Source: Burkholderiales bacterium (GTDB taxonomy: Bacteria > Pseudomonadota > Gammaproteobacteria > Burkholderiales > Burkholderiaceae_B). From it: DNA of 45,219 nt. Shown here piece after piece: positions 18,619-27,310 of the stretch. The number at the start of each line of letters is the position of its first letter. The first letter of the stretch is position 1. The stretch is from positions 1 through 45,219 of the forward strand of contig JAJTDO010000034.1 of NCBI GenBank assembly GCA_021300475.1, given 5' to 3'. The position numbers were made by a program, and so were the translations under genes. The notes below the pieces were generated by a model. That model worked only from the letters and a program-made list of their open reading frames with translations, was not told the DNA's origin and ran no database searches.

Positions 18619-18631
18619 TTTCAATGACTTA
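18619..18631 (+). promoter_or_regulatory. Possible IHF site upstream of the sigma-54 promoter
   Basis: TTTCAATGACTTA matches the IHF consensus WATCAANNNNTTR with one mismatch and lies in an A/T-tract-rich stretch (about 18540-18640). It is centred roughly 35 bases upstream of the -12 element, where IHF normally bends DNA to bring an activator to sigma-54 polymerase. Confidence 0.45.
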
Positions 18632-18646
18632 AATATTTTTCAAGGG

Positions 18647-18662
18647 TGGCACGTTTACTGCA
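18647..18662 (+). promoter_or_regulatory. Sigma-54 (RpoN) promoter of the ECF sigma/activator operon
   Basis: TGGCACG-TTTA-CTGCA matches the -24/-12 consensus TGGCACG-N4-TTGCA at every position but one. The GG (18648-18649) and GC (18660-18661) are 12 bases apart as required. It lies 45 bases before the ECF sigma start and points toward it. The operon itself encodes a sigma-54 activator, which supports function. Confidence 0.8.
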
Positions 18663-18706
18663 CTTCCTAGTATGTCTGACCCAGATCAAACATGCCGGAG
18701 GAACAA

Positions 18707-19321
18707 ATGACTGCCTTACTACAAGAAACCCAAGAAGACGTTTTTAGTATCGCTCACAACATGGCTGGTGGCGAAATACTGGAGTTTTCCAGTCATGTCG
18801 CCCCCGTCAGAACTGAGGCTGAAATTGCAGACTTTGAGCGTTTGTTTCGCGCCCAAAAAACGCGTCTGAGTTCTTTTGTTCGCAAGCACCTGAGAAATAC
18901 AGATGCTGTGCAGGACATCGTTCAGCACACGTTCTTGGAAGCCTACCGTTGCTGGCACAAATTCAGGGGCGAATCCCGTCCTGAAACCTGGTTGTGCGGC
19001 ATTGCGCTGAATCTGGTTCGCAACAGCATCAGCCGTTCACCGGAATATCGCTATATTTTTGAAGACGCCGATGAAATGGGCGATCTGATTTGCACCGAAG
19101 TTGCCGACGATCCCCTTGAAATTGCGTTGCGCGAGGAATCACTCAAGCAAATCAGGCATGCCATCACGACCTTGCCTGCTTCCATGCGCACGGTGGTGTC
19201 CATGGTTGTTCTTGAAGGTTTGAGTTACCAGGAAACCGCTGAAGAGTTGGACATTCCGATCGGAACCGTACGCTCACGTTTGTCCCGTGCCCGGGAACAA
19301 CTGAAGGCGTTTTGCCTGTAA
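18707..19321 (+). CDS. ECF-type RNA polymerase sigma factor
   Basis: 204 residues from ATG 18707, chosen over ATG 18692 because GGAGGA (18697-18702) lies just upstream. Sigma region 2 is visible as FERLFRAQKTRLSSFVRKHL and DAVQDIVQHTFLEAYRCWHKFRGESRPETWLCGIA. Region 4 is IRHAITTLPASMRTVVSMVVLEGLSYQETAEELDIPIGTVRSRLSRAREQL with its HTH. The 45-residue N-terminal extension is unusual for the class. No anti-sigma factor gene is adjacent; the next gene is instead a sigma-54 activator. Its own transcription probably needs RNA polymerase with sigma-54. This echoes HrpL-like ECF factors driven by HrpS-like activators, but there is no secretion gene in the window to support that role. Confidence 0.93.
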   Translation: MTALLQETQEDVFSIAHNMAGGEILEFSSHVAPVRTEAEIADFERLFRAQKTRLSSFVRKHLRNTDAVQDIVQHTFLEAYRCWHKFRGESRPETWLCGIALNLVRNSISRSPEYRYIFEDADEMGDLICTEVADDPLEIALREESLKQIRHAITTLPASMRTVVSMVVLEGLSYQETAEELDIPIGTVRSRLSRAREQLKAFCL

Positions 19322-19377
19322 AAAATACGCGTGGTGGCAACGCCATACGTCTCTCCTACGTTTTGGTGATTGTTTTG

Positions 19378-20775
19378 ATGATTCGTTTGAATTTAAGCTT
19401 TGTCGGTGAACCGCTTGCACAGGCAGAGAAAATGCAGTCAGTCATTGTTTGTGTGAAAAATGCCAACGCCCAGTTGAGCCTGCAGTCTGCAGCCGTCATC
19501 ATGGGGGTTGAATGTTCCGTCATGAGTCTGGAACAGCTTCTGTCCAAGCGTAGCCTTGTGGCGGACTGGATTGTCACGGAAGGCTCAATTGAAGAGCTTG
19601 TCCGGCTGGCTTCGTTTTTAACCCGCGCCGGGGTGAATCCCAGGCGCACTGTCATTCGCTTGATAGATCAGGTCTGGCAAAACTACGTCTACCACGACCT
19701 GCCCATTTACGCTTCATTGGTGCTGCCAGAAAACTCTGAGCAGGCTGCGGACATACTGACCCGCATCAGCACAGCATCCCAGTGGGCGCGTGAGCGATTG
19801 CGACTCGATTTTGATTCTGTCAAAGCCGACACGCTGCAGCGTGAAATTGAACTCGGTGAGTCTCCCGCCATGTTATCGGCGCTTGATATGGCGGCGCGGG
19901 TGGCTCCGTTGCCAGTTGATATTCTCATTCAAGGTGAAACGGGAACCGGCAAAGACACCTTTGCCCGCTGGATACATGAAATGTCTAAACGCAAAGGGCA
20001 GTTCGTGCACATCAACTGCGCCGCTTTGCCAGAGCAACTGATCGAAAGCGAGTTGTTTGGTGTTGAAGCGGGAGCCTTCACCGGTGCCCTGAAGTCGCGC
20101 ATCGGCAAATTGGAATATGCACACGAAGGGACCTTGTACCTTGACGAAATTGACAGCATGCCTGTTATTTCACAGGCCAAACTGCTTCGTGCCCTGCAGG
20201 ACAGGGGGGCCGAGCGTCTGGGTGGGCACCGCTTCATTCAATGCGAATTCAGGGTGATTGCATCCACCAAGCTTGAACTCAACGAGCAGGTTGAATTGGG
20301 GCGCTTTCGTCAAGACTTGCTGTTTCGTCTGAATGTGGTGAATTTATTCCTGCCCCCCTTGCGGCAAAGATCCGAAGACATACCCGCTTTATTCCAATAT
20401 TTTTGCCAACAGGCAGTTCTCAGGTTCAAGGTTGAAATGCCGAAAATCGAGTCGAACACCATTTCAAAGTTGCTGAAAATGCGTTGGCCCGGCAATGTGC
20501 GTGAACTTAAAGCGCAGGCGGAGCGGTTTGTCATTGGTGTGGAGACAAGCACCTCGGTGGAAGGCACCGATGAGGATTCCTCGTTGAAAGAGGCGCTTCG
20601 TCGTTATGAAAAGCAACTCATAGAATCCGCGCTCAAACAAAATGCATCTTCAGTCAAAGTGGCGGCAGAAGCCTTGAAAACCAGTCCTCACGCACTTTAC
20701 TATCGCATGAAGCAACTTGGCATCAAAGTCCGCGAGGACGCACCCGCTGAGCCTTTCACTGCCCTTGACCCCTAG
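19378..20775 (+). CDS. Sigma-54-dependent transcriptional activator (AAA+, Fis-type HTH)
   Basis: About 465 residues from ATG 19378 (GGTGA upstream). ATG 19432 is an equally arguable start, and the frame is open back to TTG 19312, overlapping the sigma-factor stop. The N-terminal region (about 20-140) looks like a degenerate receiver or other sensory fold: it starts with a hydrophobic strand (QSVIVCV) and has no clear phosphoacceptor pattern. The AAA+ domain has Walker A GETGTGKD (186-193), the sigma-54 contact loop GAFTGA (232-237), Walker B LYLDEID (about 253-259) and FRQDLLFRLNVV with the arginine fingers. The Fis-type HTH is near the C-terminus (about 422-448, VAAEALKTSPHALYYRMKQLGI region). 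It probably acts on the promoter at 18647, forming a feedback loop with the ECF gene. Confidence 0.93.
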   Translation: MIRLNLSFVGEPLAQAEKMQSVIVCVKNANAQLSLQSAAVIMGVECSVMSLEQLLSKRSLVADWIVTEGSIEELVRLASFLTRAGVNPRRTVIRLIDQVWQNYVYHDLPIYASLVLPENSEQAADILTRISTASQWARERLRLDFDSVKADTLQREIELGESPAMLSALDMAARVAPLPVDILIQGETGTGKDTFARWIHEMSKRKGQFVHINCAALPEQLIESELFGVEAGAFTGALKSRIGKLEYAHEGTLYLDEIDSMPVISQAKLLRALQDRGAERLGGHRFIQCEFRVIASTKLELNEQVELGRFRQDLLFRLNVVNLFLPPLRQRSEDIPALFQYFCQQAVLRFKVEMPKIESNTISKLLKMRWPGNVRELKAQAERFVIGVETSTSVEGTDEDSSLKEALRRYEKQLIESALKQNASSVKVAAEALKTSPHALYYRMKQLGIKVREDAPAEPFTALDP

Positions 20776-20851
20776 GCGGTACCTCTGTCTTGGCATATAG
20801 GCGCTTGGTGTAAACTGCCATCAACAGAGTTTTTAAAAGTTGGTTTTCCCC

Positions 20852-22819
20852 ATGAGTTCCACGCATTATCAAGAGTCATCCATACGGGTTTTGAAGGGGC
20901 TTGAGCCTGTTAAGCAGCGTCCGGGCATGTACACCCGAACTGACAGCCCGATGCATATCATTCAAGAAGTGCTGGACAATGCGGCAGACGAAGCCCTGGG
21001 CGGTTTCGGTAAAAAAATCGATGTGGTCTGGCATGTTGATGGTAGCGTGACAGTAGAAGACGAAGGTCGGGGCATTCCGATGGGTTTGCATCCAGAGGAG
21101 GGTGTGCCCGTTCTCGAGCTTGTATTCACCCGTTTGCATGCGGGCGGCAAGTTTGACAAAGGCAGTGGCGGCGCCTACCGGTTTTCGGGTGGTTTGCATG
21201 GTGTGGGCGTCTCTGTCACCAATGCCTTGAGCCAACGTTTGGAAATCACCGTTTTCCGCGATAAACAAGTGGGTAAACTCGTTTTCTCCGGTGGCGATGT
21301 CATTGAACCTCTGTCAATTCGACCTGCACAATCGGGTGACAAAAAGCAGGGTACGCGCGTGCGTGCATGGCCCGATGCAAAATATTTTGATTCCCCCCAG
21401 TTTCAACAATCCGAGTTTGAGCGTTTGCTGCGCAGTAAGGCGGTTTTGCTAAAAGGGGTCAGCGTTTCGCTGTTAATCGAAAAAACCGGTCAAAAAACTG
21501 TTTGGAAGTTTGAGCAAGGATTGGAAGGCTACCTCCAACAAGCCTTGGAGGGGCAGGAAACCATTGCCCCTGTGTTCAGTGGCGACCTTGAGGTGGATAT
21601 TGCCAAAGAGGAGGGCTTTGCTTCTGGCGAGGGCGCCGCCTGGAGTCTGGCGTTCACAGCAGAAGGCGGTGTTTTTCGGGAAAGTTTCGTAAATCTTATT
21701 CCAACACCGGCCGGTGGAACCCATGAGTCCGGTTTGCGGGAGGGTGTATTTAATGCCGTTAGGGCGTTTTGCGAGGTTCACGCCTTGCTGCCCAAAGGCG
21801 TCAGGCTTCTTCCCGAAGATGTTTTTTCAAGGGTCAGTTGTGTGCTGTCCGCAAAAGTGTTGGATCCTCAATTTCAAGGACAGATCAAAGAGCGGCTCAA
21901 CAGCCGGGATGCAGTTCGTCTGGTGGCCTGCCTGGTGCGGCCTTCCTTTGAATTCTGGTTAAACCACCATTTGGATGCCGGCAAAAAAATTGCCGAACTG
22001 GCTATCCGTCAGGCACAGATCAGAACCCGTGAGGGGCAGAAGGTTGAAAAGAGAAAATCTTCAAGTGTGGCAATTTTGCCCGGCAAGCTGACAGATTGTG
22101 AAAGCACGGATTTGACCCGCAATGAGTTGTTTCTAGTGGAGGGTGACTCTGCCGGTGGTTCTGCAAAAATGGGCCGGGACAAAGAGTTTCAGGCGGTATT
22201 GCCATTGCGCGGCAAGGTGTTGAACGCATGGGAAACCGAGCGTGACAGGCTGTTTGCCAATCAGGAAATTCATGACATGTCGGTCGCCATCGGCGTGGAT
22301 CCGCACGACAAACCGGAAAACGTGGATGTGTCTGGCTTGCGATATGGAAAGATCTGCATTCTTTCAGATGCCGATGTTGATGGATCGCACATTCAGGTAT
22401 TGCTGCTTACTTTGTTTTACAAGCATTTCCCTGGTCTGGTGGCGAAAGGGCATATTCACATTGCGCGTCCGCCGCTGTTCAGGGTGGATGTACCTGTCCA
22501 CCGCAAGCGTCCGGCAAGAAAAGTGTATTGCCTTGATGAGCTTGAGTTGCACGCAGTAAAAGACAAATTGGAAAAAGACGGCATCAATACCGCTAATTTG
22601 CAGGTGTCCCGCTTCAAGGGCTTGGGCGAAATGAATGCAGAGCAGTTGTGGGAAACCACGTTGAACCCCGACACGAGGCGTTTGTTGCCTGTGGGCTTGG
22701 GTGTTTTGGATGAAGCGCAAACCACTGAAATGATGAATTTGCTGATGGGTCGCAATGAATCTTCCTCGCGCCGTGGATGGCTTGAGGCAAAAGGCAATTT
22801 GGTGGAAGTTGATATCTGA
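20852..22819 (+). CDS. parE: DNA topoisomerase IV subunit B
   Basis: ATPase subunit of topoisomerase IV, which decatenates daughter chromosomes. 655 residues from ATG 20852 (an in-frame TTG at 20840 is possible). The GHKL ATPase shows EVLDNAADEALGG, EDEGRGIPMG, and GGLHGVGVSVTNALS; the transducer domain has FVNLIPTPAGGTHESG; and the Toprim domain has LVEGDSAGGSAKMGRD, LPLRGKVLN and LSDADVDGSHI. The C-terminus FKGLGEMNAEQLWETTLNP is intact. The length and RPGMYTRTD segment favour ParE over GyrB. The usual partner parC is not adjacent: the next gene is on the opposite strand. Confidence 0.95.
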   Translation: MSSTHYQESSIRVLKGLEPVKQRPGMYTRTDSPMHIIQEVLDNAADEALGGFGKKIDVVWHVDGSVTVEDEGRGIPMGLHPEEGVPVLELVFTRLHAGGKFDKGSGGAYRFSGGLHGVGVSVTNALSQRLEITVFRDKQVGKLVFSGGDVIEPLSIRPAQSGDKKQGTRVRAWPDAKYFDSPQFQQSEFERLLRSKAVLLKGVSVSLLIEKTGQKTVWKFEQGLEGYLQQALEGQETIAPVFSGDLEVDIAKEEGFASGEGAAWSLAFTAEGGVFRESFVNLIPTPAGGTHESGLREGVFNAVRAFCEVHALLPKGVRLLPEDVFSRVSCVLSAKVLDPQFQGQIKERLNSRDAVRLVACLVRPSFEFWLNHHLDAGKKIAELAIRQAQIRTREGQKVEKRKSSSVAILPGKLTDCESTDLTRNELFLVEGDSAGGSAKMGRDKEFQAVLPLRGKVLNAWETERDRLFANQEIHDMSVAIGVDPHDKPENVDVSGLRYGKICILSDADVDGSHIQVLLLTLFYKHFPGLVAKGHIHIARPPLFRVDVPVHRKRPARKVYCLDELELHAVKDKLEKDGINTANLQVSRFKGLGEMNAEQLWETTLNPDTRRLLPVGLGVLDEAQTTEMMNLLMGRNESSSRRGWLEAKGNLVEVDI

Positions 22820-22835
22820 CTGCTTGAGTGGGTCG

Positions 22836-25800
22836 TTATTGAAAATTGCGGGGTTGGGTTTTTAGTGCGTGCATCAACTGTGTAAGATCCACAACGCGTT
22901 TGGCGAGCAGGTGCCTGACTTCTCCTTGCTTTTGCCAAATACCGAACACCGCCATCACGGACGAGTTCAATAAAATATCGCGCTGCCTTTCCAGCAGCTC
23001 AGGCCAGACAATCACATTGACTTGCCCGGTTTCATCTTCCAGCGTAATGAAAACCGTGCCTTTTGCTGTACCGGGTCTTTGCCTGTGAGTTACCAAACCA
23101 CACGCCCGGGCGGGGCGTTTGTCAGGGTAATACTTCAATTCATTGGCCGTGCGTACACCTGTGATCGGCAACTGATGCCTTATCAGTGCAATGGGGTGTT
23201 TGGTCAGGCTCAGTCCAATGCTTGCATAGTCGGCAAATACCGTTTCTGCTTCCGTGGGTTCAGGCAGAGAAACGGATGTTTCTTCTGTTCTGCTGGGAGC
23301 CAATAAATCGTTTTTTGTATCCAGCCCTGAAACATCCCATTGGGCTTGATGCCGGTTTGCCGACAAAGTGTGCATTGCGTCTGCTGCTGCCAGTGCCTGC
23401 AGATCGCTGCGATTCAACCCAGCCCGTTTGGCCAAATCTTCGCTATTGTCGAAATTCCGCTGTTTGCGCGCCTCAACAATGTTGTGAAGCCCCGAGAGCG
23501 AAAGGCCGGCAACCATGTGTAAGCCCAGTCGCACCGCCCACTCATTAACGCCTGTGTTTTCCAGCACAGTGCTGGCTTCACTGAGACAGACATCAACGGG
23601 CAATACTTGAACACCGTGGCGTTTCGCATCTTCAACCAGTTGCGCCGGGGCATAAAAGCCCATGGGTTGTGCGTTCAGTAAACCCACCAGAAAGGCATCC
23701 GGGTGGTGCTTTTTTAGCCAGCAAGACACATACACCAATAATGCAAAACTGGCGGCGTGGCTTTCTGGAAAGCCGTATTCACCAAAACCTTCAATTTGCC
23801 GGAAAATACTTTCTGCAAATTCCTGGGTGTAGCCACGTGCCACCATACCGTGTATGACTTTCTGGTGGAACGGCCCCAACCCACCTTTGCGGCGCCAGGC
23901 CGCCATTGCGCGGCGCAGTTCATCAGCCTCTCCCGCGCTGAAACCCGCAGCCAACATGGCGATCTGCATGACTTGTTCCTGAAATATCGGAACCCCCAGC
24001 GTTCTGCCCAAGGCCATTTTTAGAGCCTCTGACGGATAAGTGACCGGTTCCAGTCCCTGACGCCTTTTTAAATAGGGGTGCACCATACCGCCTTGGATTG
24101 GGCCGGGTCTGACAATGGCAACTTCAATCACAAGGTCATAAAACTCGCGTGGCTTCAATCGGGGCAACATGGTCATTTGAGCCCGGGATTCTATTTGGAA
24201 TACGCCTATGGTGTCGGCTTTTGAAATCATCTCGTAGGTGGCCGGATCTTCTGCCGGTATGTCCTGCACTCGCAGCGGTGCGGAAGGTTTTCTGCGCAGG
24301 GCTTCCAGTGTGTGGCGGATGGCTGAAAGCATTCCCAAGGCAAGAATATCCACCTTGAGCAAACCCAAGGTGTCCAAATCGTTTTTGTCCCACTGAATAA
24401 CGCTGCGTTCAGGCATGGAGGCGTTTTCAATGGGAACCAGTTCTTTCAACAATTGCGACAAATGTCTGGGAAAGCCGATGAGGGCGTCGCTGAAAACCCG
24501 CCACCGATGATTCTCCGGCAATTCCGGATTCAGCCCGATTGCTTTCATTCGATCTTCCGAGAAACCTTTGCCATCCCAACTGTGGTGATCTTTTGCTGCC
24601 AGATCAATTTTTTCCGCGCTGATACCCAAGGCTTTGCCCGCATCGCGAATGGCAGAGCGCGGGTGATAGGTCATCAGTGCACCGGTCATGGCGGCGCGGT
24701 CTCTGCCATATTTTTGATAAATATACTGAATGACTTCTTCCCGCCGTTGATGTTCAAAGTCCACATCAATATCTGGTGGCTCGTTGCGTTCCTTGCTGAT
24801 GAAACGTTCAAATAAAACGGCCATGCGTGCCGGATCCACCTCTGTGATACCTAGACAATAGCAAACCGCTGAGTTTGCGGCTGAACCTCTGCCTTGGCAT
24901 AAAATGCCGCGTGACCTGGCAAAGCCAACGATGTCATGGACAGTTAAAAAGTAAGCTTCATACTGCAGTTCCAGTATGAGTTGGAGTTCATGCTGGATCT
25001 GGCCTTCAACCTGATAAGGCACCCCTCCCGGGAAGCGCTGTTTGGCGCCTTGCCATGTGCAGGCTGTCAGGTAGTCGGAGGGCTTCATGCCCGGCGGTGC
25101 AATTTCCTCCGGATATTCATAACGCAATTCCTTGAGGTTAAAGCTGCATTGCGCTGCAATATCCACACTGGCTTGCAATAGTTCTGCCGGGTATGTTTTC
25201 TCCAGTGAGGTCTGAGACCTCAGGCTGTTTTCCGCATTGGGCTTCAAATGTGCAACCACGTTTTCAACCGGGTTGTTCAAACGTATGGCGGTCAGCAGGT
25301 CCAGCAAGGGTTTGCGCTCTGGTGTATGCATGAGTACATCACCTGTGGCCACCAGCGGTGTTTGGTGTATGGCGCCCAGAGTGCGAAGGTGGTCCAGCCA
25401 ACTGTCGTCGAAGCCGGTGCGCAAAAGGCTGCAACCTATCCAGATTCTGCCCGCATAGCGTTGCTTTAACCACTCCAGGGCGCCACTGGTGTGGGTAGGG
25501 TTGTCTTCGGGTTGTGGAAGCACAATGCAGATTACCCCGGGCAGGGCATCTGCCAGATCTCTTTTTTTCAGCAGGTATTGCCCTTTTTCGCAACGCCTTC
25601 TGGCGTGTGTAATCAAGGTTGAAAGGGCTGCATAGCCAGTTCGGTTTTTCACCAACAGCAGCATGCGCAACCAAGGGCTGGCATCGTCATTGCAAACATT
25701 GAATTGACTGCCGATGATGAGGTGAAAATTTTTCTGTTCGGCTTCTACATGCGCTCTGACTATACCGGCCAATGAGCATTCATCGCACACAGCCAGTGCG

Positions 25801-25901
25801 CGGTAGCTCAATTCATGCGCTGCCTGAATTAACTCTTCCGGATGTGATGCGCCTTCCAGAAAAGAAAAATTGCTCTTGCATTGAAGTGCCGCATAACTCA
25901 C
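22836..25901 (-). CDS. dnaE2: Error-prone DNA polymerase DnaE2/ImuC (short deletion of HVGGF motif)
   Basis: 1021-residue C-family polymerase, the catalytic partner of ImuA/ImuB in SOS translesion synthesis. It has the PHP domain (about 1-200), the polymerase core with CQGRGSAANSAVCYCLGIT and the catalytic PDIDVDFEHQRREEVI, the fingers (GVFQIESRAQM, IVRPGPIQGG, GVPIFQEQVM), and a C-terminal OB domain (GLVTHRQRPGTAKGTVFITLEDETG). In homologues as I recall them, PRHLSQ is followed by HVGGFVLTRGP and then LVPIEN. Here PRHLSQ runs directly into LLKELVPIEN, an in-frame loss of about ten residues at residue 483 (near base 24452). This region is strongly conserved, so activity is in doubt unless the gap is a sequencing artefact. 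The start overlaps the imuB stop by four bases (ATGA). Confidence 0.93.
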   Translation of the reverse strand: MSYAALQCKSNFSFLEGASHPEELIQAAHELSYRALAVCDECSLAGIVRAHVEAEQKNFHLIIGSQFNVCNDDASPWLRMLLLVKNRTGYAALSTLITHARRRCEKGQYLLKKRDLADALPGVICIVLPQPEDNPTHTSGALEWLKQRYAGRIWIGCSLLRTGFDDSWLDHLRTLGAIHQTPLVATGDVLMHTPERKPLLDLLTAIRLNNPVENVVAHLKPNAENSLRSQTSLEKTYPAELLQASVDIAAQCSFNLKELRYEYPEEIAPPGMKPSDYLTACTWQGAKQRFPGGVPYQVEGQIQHELQLILELQYEAYFLTVHDIVGFARSRGILCQGRGSAANSAVCYCLGITEVDPARMAVLFERFISKERNEPPDIDVDFEHQRREEVIQYIYQKYGRDRAAMTGALMTYHPRSAIRDAGKALGISAEKIDLAAKDHHSWDGKGFSEDRMKAIGLNPELPENHRWRVFSDALIGFPRHLSQLLKELVPIENASMPERSVIQWDKNDLDTLGLLKVDILALGMLSAIRHTLEALRRKPSAPLRVQDIPAEDPATYEMISKADTIGVFQIESRAQMTMLPRLKPREFYDLVIEVAIVRPGPIQGGMVHPYLKRRQGLEPVTYPSEALKMALGRTLGVPIFQEQVMQIAMLAAGFSAGEADELRRAMAAWRRKGGLGPFHQKVIHGMVARGYTQEFAESIFRQIEGFGEYGFPESHAASFALLVYVSCWLKKHHPDAFLVGLLNAQPMGFYAPAQLVEDAKRHGVQVLPVDVCLSEASTVLENTGVNEWAVRLGLHMVAGLSLSGLHNIVEARKQRNFDNSEDLAKRAGLNRSDLQALAAADAMHTLSANRHQAQWDVSGLDTKNDLLAPSRTEETSVSLPEPTEAETVFADYASIGLSLTKHPIALIRHQLPITGVRTANELKYYPDKRPARACGLVTHRQRPGTAKGTVFITLEDETGQVNVIVWPELLERQRDILLNSSVMAVFGIWQKQGEVRHLLAKRVVDLTQLMHALKTQPRNFQ

Positions 25902-27310
25902 GCAAACAGTCCCTGCAAGTACCAGCGTGACCTTTGGGTTGCGGGTTCGATTTCACGGTAAACCCAGAGTTGCGATTGATCAATGTCTTGGGCAATAAAA
26001 TAGTCTCGAACCGTCGCAGAGCCATCCCACCAGCCAAATTGAATTCTTTCCGGACCCGCCAGCATGGACAGTTTTCCTTGTTGGCATGGCATGTCTTTTT
26101 CAAGACGAAGGCGGCTGGGTTTTTCAAGCAGCCAAAGGGGTCTGGGCAGACGCAGTGGATTTCGCAGAACCGTATTTTCTGTGTGTTTCCGTGCAGGCTG
26201 GTGTGTACTGAGTTCAAGTGCAGTTTGGCGGTGTGCTTTCTCTGGGCGGGCGTCGGCCTGGCTTGCAATGCATTGCGTATGTTCTGCCCCCAGTCGCGCT
26301 TGCAATCGGTTAAGCAATTGTCCCCAGGCTTGTGCCTGCTCTTGTTGGCCGGGGAACAAACTGCCTGTGTTATTGATGTCTGTTTCCAGTTCTGTGACAT
26401 TGAGCGCAATATCGCAGGCTTCTTTTGTCAGGGGTTGCCGGGTTAATTCGTCTTGTAGCAATTGCAGCCATGCCTGCACATTGTTTTGCGGTTCTGCGCT
26501 GCGGACACTGCGCTCTGATGCGAAGTCTTGGCTGTGCCTGAAGCGCCATTGCAGTATGCGGGTTGCTGCCCTGCGCCCTTGCAGCCACAGGCACAAGGGA
26601 ATCAGCAATTGTTCAGCGCAACGCAGCAGGCCTGCAATGTGCGTGGTGTGAAAAGGCATTTCACGTTGCATTTGAAATACCGGGGGGGGCTCAACCCACA
26701 CATGAACTTCCGGCTTCCAGGCAAAAGCCTGATCGATTTCCGTCAGCAATGCCGGACCAAACCGACGGGCAATACCATCCCGCGGAAGTTGCAGCAATTC
26801 CCCTACACTGCGAATGCCGCAACTCTCCAGCGTTTTTAAATGGGGGGTTGCTTGGTCCAGCACTGAAACAGGCAGGCTTGGCAAAAGTGATTGTAGGGCA
26901 GAGCGCTCAGTGATTCGTATTTGTTGAGTGCTGGGGTATTTTGCAAGCCACCATGCGCTGCTGGCTGTGAGTGATACGCCATAAGACAATGAGTAGCCCA
27001 GTGTGCCCAAACCTTCGAGAAGGCGTGTGCACAAGGCAGGCAAGCCCCCGAACAAGCGCAAGCTGGGCGCCACTTCTAAAAAAATACCGGATTGATTCAA
27101 CCCTCGCGGCCGGTGCAAGCAAACCGAGGGGGTGAATTGATAGGCCCAATGGGCCAGACTCAGTAGAAGTGCTTCGTCAGACAGTGTTTTAAAGGGCAGG
27201 GCTTTATTGGCCGCTAATTCAGCGGATGCTGGGGCTGGCTCGGTGGATATGTTGCCAACTGATGTTGCCTGCTTCAAGGTATGAGGAAGTAACAACGCGA
27301 TCCATTGCAT
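25898..27310 (-). CDS. imuB: ImuB, Y-family polymerase-like protein of the SOS mutasome
   Basis: 470 residues from ATG at 27310 ([12 protein letters not shown], the typical N-terminus); an open frame extends upstream to 27436 but has no family similarity there. ImuB is related to Y-family polymerases but generally lacks the catalytic acidic triad and acts as a hub linking ImuA, DnaE2 and the beta clamp. Visible features are the palm-like region with RLFGGLPALCTRLLEGLGTLGYSLSYG, an HhH-like segment (LKTLESCGIRSVGELLQLPRDGIARRFG), and the diagnostic C-terminus GPERIQFGWWDGSATVRDYFIAQ...LWVYRE ending WYLQGLFA. It overlaps imuA by 92 bases in another frame and dnaE2 by four bases, implying tight translational coupling. 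Confidence 0.95.
   Translation of the reverse strand: MQWIALLLPHTLKQATSVGNISTEPAPASAELAANKALPFKTLSDEALLLSLAHWAYQFTPSVCLHRPRGLNQSGIFLEVAPSLRLFGGLPALCTRLLEGLGTLGYSLSYGVSLTASSAWWLAKYPSTQQIRITERSALQSLLPSLPVSVLDQATPHLKTLESCGIRSVGELLQLPRDGIARRFGPALLTEIDQAFAWKPEVHVWVEPPPVFQMQREMPFHTTHIAGLLRCAEQLLIPLCLWLQGRRAATRILQWRFRHSQDFASERSVRSAEPQNNVQAWLQLLQDELTRQPLTKEACDIALNVTELETDINNTGSLFPGQQEQAQAWGQLLNRLQARLGAEHTQCIASQADARPEKAHRQTALELSTHQPARKHTENTVLRNPLRLPRPLWLLEKPSRLRLEKDMPCQQGKLSMLAGPERIQFGWWDGSATVRDYFIAQDIDQSQLWVYREIEPATQRSRWYLQGLFA

Noticed and set aside
19312..19377. TTG start of the sigma-54 activator overlapping the ECF stop
   Set aside because: It would add a hydrophobic stretch atypical for this cytoplasmic family, and TTG has no ribosome site.
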